NCBI GenBank assembly: GCA_030632545.1
Contig: DAOVUO010000213.1
Location: 1-5,576 of the forward strand
Direction of reading: 5' to 3'
From: Bacteroidales bacterium
Lineage (GTDB): Bacteria > Bacteroidota > Bacteroidia > Bacteroidales > DYOH01
DNA: 5,576 nt
In this document: piece by piece, positions 1-5,576 of the stretch
How positions within the stretch are numbered: the stretch's first letter is position 1
Layout of the letters: each line of letters begins with the position of its first letter
The notes under the pieces: model-generated
What the model was told of the DNA's origin: nothing
Seen by the model: only the letters and a program-made list of their open reading frames with translations
The model's database searches: none
Made by a program: the position numbers and the translations under genes

Positions 1-17
1 AAGTTATTTTGTTTTTT

Positions 18-96
18 AACAAGTTGAAAAATCTGCGAATAGCGAGCTATTTAAAGAATTTTCAAGGAAGTTAAAAGGCAAAAGAACAAGTTGAAA
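18..96. repeat. Short direct repeat AACAAGTTGAAA (two copies)
   Basis: The 12-mer AACAAGTTGAAA occurs at 18-29 and again at 85-96. The shorter core AAGTT recurs at 1-5, 21-25, 68-72, 88-92 and 102-106. The repeats lie in the non-coding stretch just downstream of the iron-sulfur gene, at the left edge of the window. A short plus-strand frame open from the edge to a TAA at 72-74 (23 codons) is too short to call a gene. The function of the repeats is unknown, and they may be chance in AT-rich DNA. Confidence 0.4.
26..51 (-). terminator. Weak candidate terminator after the iron-sulfur gene
   Basis: On the minus strand AATAGCTCGCTATT (51 to 38) can fold into a 5-bp AT-rich stem with a CTCG loop, followed six bases later by a run of five T (31 to 27). 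It lies about 85 nt beyond the stop codon of the iron-sulfur gene. The stem is short and the T run is displaced, so this is only the best local candidate. Confidence 0.22.
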
Positions 97-134
97 GCGT
101 CAAGTTATTTCGGAACAATGCCTTAGTCCATTTT

Positions 135-1424
135 TTATTTCTTTGCAGCCAATCTTGTTAAAAAATCAGAATTTAGAGCATGGCTCATTAAGGCTTTTTT
201 TACTGGCGAAAGTTTTAGAAATCCGCCAATAACGCCTCGCATAAATGCATGTGTATTGCTTTGTGGATTATCAAAAATAAAATTCTGAATTGTTCCTCTT
301 TCCAAAGATTGTAATAAAACTCTTTCGTAAGTAGTTTCTGGATGAATTACTCTTTGCTCTCTTTTTACTAATCTAATGGCTTTAGTTTTACACGCTAATC
401 CACAAACGCCACATCCAATACAAATTGATGTATCTACTTTAGGAATTTTTTTACGTCTTGTTTCAGGATTTGTATCCTCAATCATTTCGATAGCATTAAT
501 TGGGCATGCCGTTTCACATTTTGTACACCCCGTACACTTTGCATCATCGGTATCAATAAGTTCAGCAATATAGTTTGATGTTACAACAGAATTTGAGTAT
601 CCATGTTTTGATATTCCTGCTAAAAGATTACAGCAATCGTCGCAACACTGACAAATAAAAGAAACGTTATTTTGAACATTATCAGCATTTAGAACTAAGC
701 CTTTTTCCTGCGAAATAGCTAAATTTTCAATCATCTCTTTTTCTGAGACTTCTTTAGCCAAATTATTTCGAATTAAATAATCGGCTGCAAGGCCAAAAGA
801 AGAGCAGGTTTCGAGCGGAACATCACATTCCTTTGTTCCCAAATGATGTTTTTCGTGTCGACAAGAGCATATTCCAATGGCATATTTATTTGATTTTTCA
901 ACTACAGACAGAGCCTTTTCATAGTCCAAAACTTCCACATAATCTTGCGGTAACATAGCACCCTCGTGAGGCATTGCACGCATAATAGAAATTTGTTCGC
1001 CATTTCCGTAATTTGCTTTATAAAGTCCATCGGGCATTTGCATATATTCATCAAATAGGCGCGCCCATTTTTTTGAATTCGTATCTTTGCCAACACGCAT
1101 CATAGTATATTCAAAAATGCCAACTATCAAGGGTGAAATTATATACAGATATTTATTCTTGATTTTAATATCAGCTATTAATCCTTTTGCACAGGCTGAA
1201 GCTAATAAATGCTGAAGTTTTGTTTTCTCAATTCCTGTAACTCGCTGCACTTTATTAAAACTAGAGAGGGAATAAGGCATTCTAACCACTAAATTTGCTT
1301 CTTCTTCGGTATAGAGCTCTTTTAGAATAGCATAAAATTTATCGTTTTGCGGTGTTCGCATTGTTAAACCATCAATTTTTGAACCTAATTTTTGATAAAT
1401 ATCTTTGCCTACTAGATGTCCCAT
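135..1424 (-). CDS. Multi-cluster 4Fe-4S ferredoxin-domain protein with winged-helix-like N-terminus
   Basis: Predicted cytoplasmic iron-sulfur protein of 429 residues; there is no signal peptide or membrane helix. Residues about 28-110 look like a winged-helix fold, ending in ISPLIVGIFEYTMMR. A first cysteine set is C186, C188, C200 and C207 (GICSCRH ... ECDVPLETC). A second dense set is C258, C260, C261, C264 and C265. Two classical ferredoxin motifs follow: C297-x2-C300-x2-C303-x3-C307-P and C335-x2-C338-x2-C341-x3-C345. The last two should each bind a [4Fe-4S] cluster; the first two sets suggest further metal sites. I recognise the layout as a recurring anaerobe family annotated only as 4Fe-4S dicluster ferredoxin, with no established reaction; electron transfer or redox sensing is inference. 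The start is fixed by an in-frame stop (TAA) two codons upstream. No strong ribosome site is visible. The gene lies downstream of the antiporter on the same strand. Confidence 0.9.
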   Translation of the reverse strand: MGHLVGKDIYQKLGSKIDGLTMRTPQNDKFYAILKELYTEEEANLVVRMPYSLSSFNKVQRVTGIEKTKLQHLLASACAKGLIADIKIKNKYLYIISPLIVGIFEYTMMRVGKDTNSKKWARLFDEYMQMPDGLYKANYGNGEQISIMRAMPHEGAMLPQDYVEVLDYEKALSVVEKSNKYAIGICSCRHEKHHLGTKECDVPLETCSSFGLAADYLIRNNLAKEVSEKEMIENLAISQEKGLVLNADNVQNNVSFICQCCDDCCNLLAGISKHGYSNSVVTSNYIAELIDTDDAKCTGCTKCETACPINAIEMIEDTNPETRRKKIPKVDTSICIGCGVCGLACKTKAIRLVKREQRVIHPETTYERVLLQSLERGTIQNFIFDNPQSNTHAFMRGVIGGFLKLSPVKKALMSHALNSDFLTRLAAKK

Positions 1425-1443
1425 AAATTATGCTTAATGAATG

Positions 1444-1476
1444 TCAATAGTTCCACGAACATTGTGGAACTATTGA
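1444..1476. repeat. Perfect 13-bp inverted repeat in the leader of the iron-sulfur gene
   Basis: TCAATAGTTCCAC (1444-1456) and GTGGAACTATTGA (1464-1476) are perfect reverse complements separated by seven bases. The element starts 19 nt upstream of the iron-sulfur gene's ATG and lies about 155 nt past the antiporter stop. It is flanked by direct copies of TGAATGT at 1438-1444 and 1474-1480, which overlap the arm ends. Neither strand has a T run after the stem, so it does not look like an ordinary intrinsic terminator. Possible roles are a repressor operator, an mRNA leader hairpin or a tiny palindromic repeat element. Confidence 0.8.
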
Positions 1477-1631
1477 ATGTAATATCGGAAATATTTATTT
1501 GAATAAAAAATACAAAGGCATATTCTTTTGTATTAATACTGCTTTACGAAATTGATTTTAATTGATTACTACTGACAATATTTAGCTGCCTGCCCCCAAC
1601 ATCGGGAATCTATTGTTTATAATACCAAGTA

Positions 1632-3110
1632 TTATTCTTCTTTTTTATCAGTATTCTCATCTGGATTAAATCTTCTTATTTTTATATTCAGATAAGCAAT
1701 TAATATTGTCATAAATGGACTTATTAAATTAAAAAAGGCGTAAGGTAAATAAGCTAAAGTAGATACGCCAAGAACTGCTGATTGTGTTGCGCCACATGTA
1801 TTCCATGGAATAAGAACAGAAGTAACTGTTCCGGCATCTTCAAGTGTTCGACTTAGTAATTCAGGCTTATAGCCTCTTTTTCTGAATGTTTCGGCATACA
1901 TTTTTCCTGGTACCACAATAGCTATATATTGATCGGAAGCAGTAATATTAAAAAATATTGATGTCCCAGCAGTAGCAGCTACTAATTGTCCGGTTGATTT
2001 TGCTTTATTGATAATTGAAGCAGAAATCCTATTTAAAAGCCCTGCCGACTCCATAACGCCACCAAATATCATAGCCGAAATAATTAACCAAACAGTGTTT
2101 AGCATTCCTGCCATTCCGTTTGTTGAAAGTAATTCATTTACTTTTGCATCACCACTTTCAATACTAATACTTCCAAACATAGCTTTCATAACACTTACAT
2201 AAGATGCACCTGCAAAACTTTCGGCTTCTTGTGCTAGTTCTCTAATTAAATGCGGTTGAAAAATAATAGCAAATATTCCACCTAAAAGTGTTCCAATAAA
2301 TAATGCTGGTAGTGGTGGTACTTTTTTCACAATGATTACTACAAGTACAAGTGGAACAATGAATAACCATGGAGTTATATTAAATGTGGAATCTATAGCA
2401 TTCATTACGCTTGCAACATCGGCGGCAGAAGTATTTATTTCCATAGTAAATCCCATTACCAAGAAAATTAATAGAGCAATTCCAATTGAAGGCAATGTTG
2501 TTATTGTCATATAACGAATATGTGTGAATAAATCTGTACCAGCCATTGCTGGAGCTAAGTTTGTGGTGTCGGATAATGGAGACATCTTATCACCAAAATA
2601 TGCTCCTGATATTATTGCTCCTGCCGTTATAGCTTCGCTAAATCCTAGAGCATTTCCAATGCCTAATAGCGCAACGCCAATAGTCGCAATTGTAGACCAC
2701 GAGCTTCCTGTTCCCACTGAAACTAGTGCGGTAATAATAACTGTAGCAAATAAAAATATGCTTGGTTGAAGTAGTTCGAGGCCATAATATATAAGAGCAG
2801 GCACAACTCCACTAATCATCCAAGTTCCAGAAAGTGAGCCGATTAAAAATAAAATTAAAGTTGATGGCATAGCTGTACTAATACTGTGTACTATTCTTGT
2901 GCGGATAAAGTCCCAAGTAATTCCTAAGCGAATGGCAATTACTCCTGCAACAGCAGCAGCTGTAATTAATGCAATTTGATTAGCTCCGCCAAGTGTGTCA
3001 TCACCAAAGTAATATACATTGAGCGATAACAGTATGATTAAAAAAATAATGGGAATAAAGGCTTGAAATAGTGTAGCTTGTTTTTTGTTTACAGGCGTTG
3101 TTGCTGTCAT
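1632..3110 (-). CDS. nhaC: Na+/H+ antiporter, NhaC family
   Basis: Inner-membrane secondary transporter of 492 residues, a full length for the NhaC family. It has many hydrophobic segments, for example about 15-31, 47-61, 83-107, 116-133, 141-156, 203-222, 247-262, 268-285, 336-353 and 455-475. Family hallmarks include TGSSWST (134-140), GAYFGDKMSPLSDTTNLAPA (169-188), NITASDQY (388-395) and LEDAGTVTSVLIPWNTCGA (423-441). The polar residues D174, S177, S180 and D181 in the half-helix-like loop are likely to line the ion path. NhaC members exchange Na+ for H+; some relatives, such as Bacillus MleN, couple this to malate/lactate exchange, so the exact substrate is open. The charged tail (NPDENTDKKEE) is probably cytoplasmic. 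The ATG is the only start between the family N-terminus and an in-frame TAA five codons upstream. No strong ribosome site is visible. It is probably transcribed from the large divergent region to its right. Confidence 0.93.
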   Translation of the reverse strand: MTATTPVNKKQATLFQAFIPIIFLIILLSLNVYYFGDDTLGGANQIALITAAAVAGVIAIRLGITWDFIRTRIVHSISTAMPSTLILFLIGSLSGTWMISGVVPALIYYGLELLQPSIFLFATVIITALVSVGTGSSWSTIATIGVALLGIGNALGFSEAITAGAIISGAYFGDKMSPLSDTTNLAPAMAGTDLFTHIRYMTITTLPSIGIALLIFLVMGFTMEINTSAADVASVMNAIDSTFNITPWLFIVPLVLVVIIVKKVPPLPALFIGTLLGGIFAIIFQPHLIRELAQEAESFAGASYVSVMKAMFGSISIESGDAKVNELLSTNGMAGMLNTVWLIISAMIFGGVMESAGLLNRISASIINKAKSTGQLVAATAGTSIFFNITASDQYIAIVVPGKMYAETFRKRGYKPELLSRTLEDAGTVTSVLIPWNTCGATQSAVLGVSTLAYLPYAFFNLISPFMTILIAYLNIKIRRFNPDENTDKKEE

Positions 3111-3209
3111 AAATAAAAAAAATTAGGCCTTGAAAGTAGATAAAAATCCTTGAACAGCGAAATAATCACTTTTGCTTATTATTATAATAATACTTGTAAG
3201 ATACTGATA

Positions 3210-3239
3210 TTAAGCTATAAATATATTCGTTTAAGCTAT
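3210..3239. repeat. Tandem TTAAGCTAT boxes spaced 21 bp
   Basis: TTAAGCTAT occurs at 3210-3218 and 3231-3239, 21 bp start to start, which is close to two helical turns. The boxes lie about 100-130 bp upstream of the antiporter start on its side of the divergent region. TAAGCT recurs at 3345-3350, and an inverted AGCTTAA lies at 3447-3453. A regulator binding site is possible, but short repeats also arise by chance in such AT-rich DNA. Confidence 0.3.
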
Positions 3240-3550
3240 TATATTAAAACTGATTTTTATCTCACAATTATTTTGAGTATTACTACTTTTTAAGTTTAAA
3301 TTAAATGCCAATGGTATGATAATAAGTAGATTTGTCATTAAGGATAAGCTTTTTGACAATTGCAGTTTTGACACCTAAACGCCTTATAGTTAGACACTTT
3401 TGTCTTCGCAATATAGAATTAAAGAAAATTACATTTAGCCATAGGAAGCTTAAATATTCCAGTTTTGATTATTTATTAAAAACACATCTTGATAAATTAA
3501 TTCTTAATTGCAGTGACTTACAATCTGTTTTTTTAATAAATTAGCCGTGT

Positions 3551-3578
3551 TTTGATGCAACCATTTTGGGGTACTTTG
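3551..3578 (+). promoter_or_regulatory. Candidate Bacteroidota-type promoter for the sigma/PKD pair
   Basis: TTTG at 3551-3554 and TACTTTG at 3572-3578, with 17 bases between them, resemble the Bacteroidota housekeeping promoter (-33 TTTG, -7 TAnnTTTG), although the -7 box is one base short. The start codon follows 19 nt after the -7 box, giving a short leader. TGCAACC at 3556-3562 could instead be an ECF-type -35 element with an AAC core, which would suit autoregulation, but no clear matching -10 is seen. Confidence 0.4.
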
Positions 3579-3597
3579 TGTTTTTTAATTAAATATT

Positions 3598-4164
3598 ATG
3601 GAAGTAAACGAGCAATTAATTAAAGCTTGTGCTAAAGGAAAGATAAAAGCTCAGAAAGAACTATATGATATGTTTTCGCCAGTATTTTACGTCATCTGTT
3701 TGAGGTATGCCTATAGTAAGGCAGAGGCAGAAGACGTGTTGCAGGAAGGTTTTGTGAAAATTTTTAAGCATATAGCACAATATGAGCATACAGGTTCATT
3801 TATTGCTTGGATGAAAAGAATTGTAGTTAATACGGCTATTACTTTTTATCATAAAAATAAACGTCATAACACTAATTACGATTATGATTTAGTGGTGGAA
3901 CGCCACGATGATGTTTATGAATATAATGTGGCAGATTTTACAATGGAAGAATTGCTAGAGGTAATTCAAGAGCTTTCGCCTGGGTATAAAATGGTGTTTA
4001 ACCTTTATGCTATTGAAGGTTATAAACACAGAGAAATTGCGGAAATTTTGGGTATTGATATTAATACTTCAAAATCGCAATATTCGCGAGCAAAAAAAAT
4101 ACTTCAGGCAAAGCTTATTAAAATTAAAGATAAGGATAGTAAAAATATATATGAAAAAAGATAA
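3598..4164 (+). CDS. ECF-type RNA polymerase sigma factor
   Basis: Sigma-70 family protein of 188 residues, the normal size for an extracytoplasmic-function factor, which directs RNA polymerase to a small regulon. Region 2 spans about 22-90: the core-binding and -10-recognition helix reads AEAEDVLQEGFVKIFKHI (42-59), followed by FIAWMKRIVVNTAITFYHKN (68-87). An acidic linker (about 95-115) leads to region 4 at about 117-172, whose helix-turn-helix GYKHREIAEILGIDINTSKS (141-160) continues into QYSRAKKIL, the -35-binding part. Region 3 is absent, as expected for this class. The ATG gives the family N-terminus without extension; no strong ribosome site is seen, as is common in Bacteroidota. The 3' end overlaps the membrane-anchored PKD gene by 14 nt, suggesting translational coupling and that the neighbour controls this factor. 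The regulon cannot be read from the window. Confidence 0.93.
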   Translation: MEVNEQLIKACAKGKIKAQKELYDMFSPVFYVICLRYAYSKAEAEDVLQEGFVKIFKHIAQYEHTGSFIAWMKRIVVNTAITFYHKNKRHNTNYDYDLVVERHDDVYEYNVADFTMEELLEVIQELSPGYKMVFNLYAIEGYKHREIAEILGIDINTSKSQYSRAKKILQAKLIKIKDKDSKNIYEKR

Positions 4165-5449
4165 AGTTGACATTGAACAGCTTTTCAAACAGAATTTTGA
4201 AAATGCGGCAATTAAGCCTAATACTAAAGTATGGCTTGGTTTAGAGAAAAGTCTCACAAAACTGCCAAAATCAATATTATTAACTCGTTGGATAATTACA
4301 GTAGCAAGTTTTGGTATGGCTACCTTAATTTATTTTGTTTGGCCACAAGTGACAATTGTTGAGCAAAATCCAATTCTGCTTGCAGACTCCAGCGTTGAAC
4401 TTGTACAAGAGACTCCATCAGACTTAAATAAGGAAGGGAAGACAGAAAATTTACAATCTGAAAATTTCAATTCTTTTACTAAAATTGATAAGAATATAGT
4501 TAAACAGAAGGACGAGGAATTTAATAATGTTACAAGTTTGAAGAACTATAAAAATGTGATTATTTCGCCTGAACATATTCCATCTGAAGAAATAGAAAAT
4601 AAAACAATAAGTACAGCAAAAGCTGTAATTGCCTTCGAAAATTCTACTCACGAAGGTTGCGCACCTCTTTTAGTTGAATTTAAAAATTACTCTATAAATT
4701 TAAGTAGTTTTGAATGGAAAATGGGAGATGGCTACTTATTGAATCGTAAGGATATTATTTATACTTATAATAATCCTGGTATTTATGTTGTTCAATTAAA
4801 AGCAGTAAACGAGAAAGGCGTTGCTTTATTAAAATACGATACTATTATAGTCCACGATATACCAAAGGCTTATGGATATATCAGTACAGCAATGCCTTAT
4901 ACAACTGATTTAGAAATTGAATATAAATCCACGGTTGAAAATAACGAATCTGTAAAGTGGTTGTTTGGTGATGGAGAGATTTCTAGTGTAATTAATACAA
5001 GCCATAAGTATAAGCAGGAGGGAATTTATGATGTTTATTTTAAAGTAACAAATGAAAAAAATTGTACAGACTCAATACTTGTACAAAAAATAAGTGTTTC
5101 AAGTTTAGATTATTCAATTTTATTTCCAACAGCATTTGCGCCAAATAAGCTTGGTGAACCCGAAATGAATTATACTCCAAATTCAAGAACAAGTAATCAG
5201 TTATTTTATCCTATATACCAAGGTGTAGAAGAGTATCATTTGAAAATATTTAATAGACGGGGTATTTTAATATTCGAGACTAACGATTTAGCTGCAGGTT
5301 GGACAGGATATTATAAGGGAAAGTTAGTTCAGCAAAACGCTTATATTTGGAAGGCTGTGGGAACTTACTCTAACGGAAAAAACTTTACAAAAGCAGGAAA
5401 TATTACATTGATATATTGCTTTTTTAAGTATCTTGTATATATTGTTTAG
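4151..5449 (+). CDS. Single-pass membrane protein: anti-sigma-like N-terminus, two PKD domains, CHU_C/T9SS type B C-terminal domain
   Basis: Protein of 432 residues. Residues 1-45 are charged and probably cytoplasmic; DIEQLFKQNFENAAIKPNTK resembles the N-termini of membrane proteins encoded after Bacteroidota ECF factors. One helix follows (about 47-64, no signal-peptidase site evident), with K/R residues before it indicating N-in. A polar Asn/Glu/Lys-rich linker runs to about 156. PKD1 (about 157-235) carries WKMGDG (189-194) and NNPGIYVVQLKAVN; PKD2 (about 236-316) carries WLFGDG (270-275) and QEGIYDVYFKVTN. The C-terminal domain (about 322-421) runs from FPTAFAPN through LKIFNRRGILIFE and GWTGYYKGKLVQQNAYIWK to AGNITLIY, the gliding-motility/type IX type B fold. 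About ten extra hydrophobic residues follow. The ATG at 4151 lies inside the sigma gene; an in-frame ATG at 4007 is rejected because its added residues are a shadow of the sigma frame. Inferred role: anti-sigma-like sensor for the adjacent factor. Confidence 0.85.
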   Translation: MKKDKVDIEQLFKQNFENAAIKPNTKVWLGLEKSLTKLPKSILLTRWIITVASFGMATLIYFVWPQVTIVEQNPILLADSSVELVQETPSDLNKEGKTENLQSENFNSFTKIDKNIVKQKDEEFNNVTSLKNYKNVIISPEHIPSEEIENKTISTAKAVIAFENSTHEGCAPLLVEFKNYSINLSSFEWKMGDGYLLNRKDIIYTYNNPGIYVVQLKAVNEKGVALLKYDTIIVHDIPKAYGYISTAMPYTTDLEIEYKSTVENNESVKWLFGDGEISSVINTSHKYKQEGIYDVYFKVTNEKNCTDSILVQKISVSSLDYSILFPTAFAPNKLGEPEMNYTPNSRTSNQLFYPIYQGVEEYHLKIFNRRGILIFETNDLAAGWTGYYKGKLVQQNAYIWKAVGTYSNGKNFTKAGNITLIYCFFKYLVYIV

Positions 5450-5561
5450 GCTGTATTTTAATCCAGCCTTTTTTGTTCGTTTTTAATATTTGGTGTTCGT
5501 AATCGTACATTTTTTTAAATGCCTGTTTGCGCTCATATTGCTGTCTGTAAGCTTGTTCTGT
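5424..5561 (-). CDS. Possible 3' end of a convergent gene, perhaps frameshifted
   Basis: The minus strand has a frame open from just after a TAG (5564-5562) to a TAA (5426-5424), encoding 45 residues that look protein-like: TEQAYRQQYERKQAFKKMYD, then a segment containing GWIKIQPKQYIQDT. I do not recognise the family. No ATG lies in it except an internal one giving only 28 residues. Between the window edge and the TAG, another minus frame reads YVPIDR; joining it to this one needs the skipping of one base near 5556 and would give a continuous product. The frame therefore may be the end of a gene entering from the right with a frameshift, or a chance open frame. It overlaps the PKD gene by 26 nt and runs antisense through the terminator. 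Confidence 0.35.
   Translation of the reverse strand, partial: TEQAYRQQYERKQAFKKMYDYEHQILKTNKKGWIKIQPKQYIQDT
5448..5474 (+). terminator. Intrinsic terminator of the sigma/PKD operon
   Basis: AGGCTG (5448-5453) pairs perfectly with CAGCCT (5464-5469) across a 10-base AT-rich loop, followed by a T run (5469-5474). The first two stem bases are the last two bases of the PKD gene's TAG stop codon, so the hairpin starts inside the stop. The T run is on the plus-strand side only, so it should act on rightward transcription. Confidence 0.8.
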
Positions 5562-5576
5562 CTATTGGCACATAGA

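Larger units (their letters stand above)
3111..3597. other. AT-rich divergent intergenic region, no gene seen
   Basis: These 487 bases separate the leftward antiporter from the rightward sigma factor and must hold at least their two promoters. I see no convincing coding sequence. A 70-codon plus-strand frame at 3332-3544 needs a TTG start, has low-complexity composition and resembles no known protein. Structure seen includes a 16-bp AT-only palindrome at 3177-3192, a direct repeat of TTAAGCTAT at 3210-3218 and 3231-3239, and two CCTTGAA copies at 3128-3134 and 3148-3154, close to the antiporter start. No tRNA or clear structured RNA was found by eye. No good Bacteroidota promoter match could be picked for the antiporter. 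Confidence 0.7.

Noticed and set aside
1..74. Plus-strand frame open from the left edge to a TAA at 72-74
   Set aside because: Only 23 codons with no recognisable motif; it cannot be distinguished from a chance open frame.
1619..1635. 7-bp AT-rich hairpin (ATAATAC / GTATTAT) over the antiporter stop codon as a terminator
   Set aside because: The stem is almost all A/T and is not followed by a T run on the minus strand.
2008..2769. Plus-strand open frames across the antiporter gene
   Set aside because: They are antisense shadows of a clearly conserved membrane transporter.
3177..3192. 16-bp perfect palindrome TATTATTATAATAATA
   Set aside because: It consists only of A and T in a low-complexity stretch, where such palindromes are expected by chance.
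3353..3390. TTGACA-like boxes and TATAGT as an E. coli-type promoter
   Set aside because: The spacing is wrong (11 bases from the second TTGACA to TATAGT), and Bacteroidota promoters do not follow this consensus.
3332..3544. 70-codon plus-strand frame in the divergent region
   Set aside because: It needs a TTG start, has no visible ribosome site, shows no recognisable domain and lies in low-complexity AT-rich DNA.
4007..4150. Upstream in-frame ATG that would extend the PKD protein by 48 residues
   Set aside because: The extension lies wholly inside the sigma gene and is its shadow; the natural N-terminus begins MKKDKVDIEQLF at 4151.

Overview
The window looks like chromosomal DNA from a member of the Bacteroidota, possibly of the Bacteroidales/Marinilabiliales kind. 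The DNA is AT-rich, and the genes lack strong Shine-Dalgarno sequences. On the right, an ECF sigma factor is coupled to a membrane-anchored PKD protein that ends in the gliding-motility/type IX secretion type B C-terminal domain (CHU_C family), which is largely restricted to this phylum. The taxonomic placement is inferred from these features and was not checked by any search.

Left half (minus strand, transcribed right to left): an NhaC-family Na+/H+ antiporter (3110 to 1632) is followed, after a 207-bp gap, by a 429-residue multi-cluster iron-sulfur protein (1424 to 135). That protein has a winged-helix-like N-terminal region, two extra cysteine clusters and two classical 4Fe-4S ferredoxin motifs. 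The gap holds a perfect 13-bp inverted repeat flanked by 7-bp direct repeats, 19 nt before the iron-sulfur gene's start, and a small GC-rich patch. The two genes point the same way, but the gap and the palindrome argue against a simple tight operon.

Middle (3111-3597): a 487-bp, very AT-rich divergent intergenic region contains no convincing gene. It should hold the promoters of the antiporter (leftward) and of the sigma-factor pair (rightward). A plausible Bacteroidota-type promoter lies just before the sigma gene.

Right half (plus strand): a 188-residue ECF sigma factor (3598-4164) overlaps by 14 nt a 432-residue single-pass membrane protein (4151-5449). The latter has a short cytoplasmic, anti-sigma-like N-terminus, one membrane helix, a linker, two PKD domains and a CHU_C-type C-terminal domain. 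The overlap and the topology suggest a sigma/anti-sigma-like signalling pair whose sensor part lies outside the inner membrane. The pair ends in a clear intrinsic terminator (5448-5474) that begins inside the stop codon. A coding-looking minus-strand frame enters from the right edge and ends at 5424, inside the PKD gene, so a convergent and possibly frameshifted gene may lie there.

No tRNA, rRNA, CRISPR array, insertion sequence or phage gene was seen. The most unusual item is the sigma/PKD/CHU_C pair: a secretion-type C-terminal domain on a protein that seems fixed in the inner membrane.
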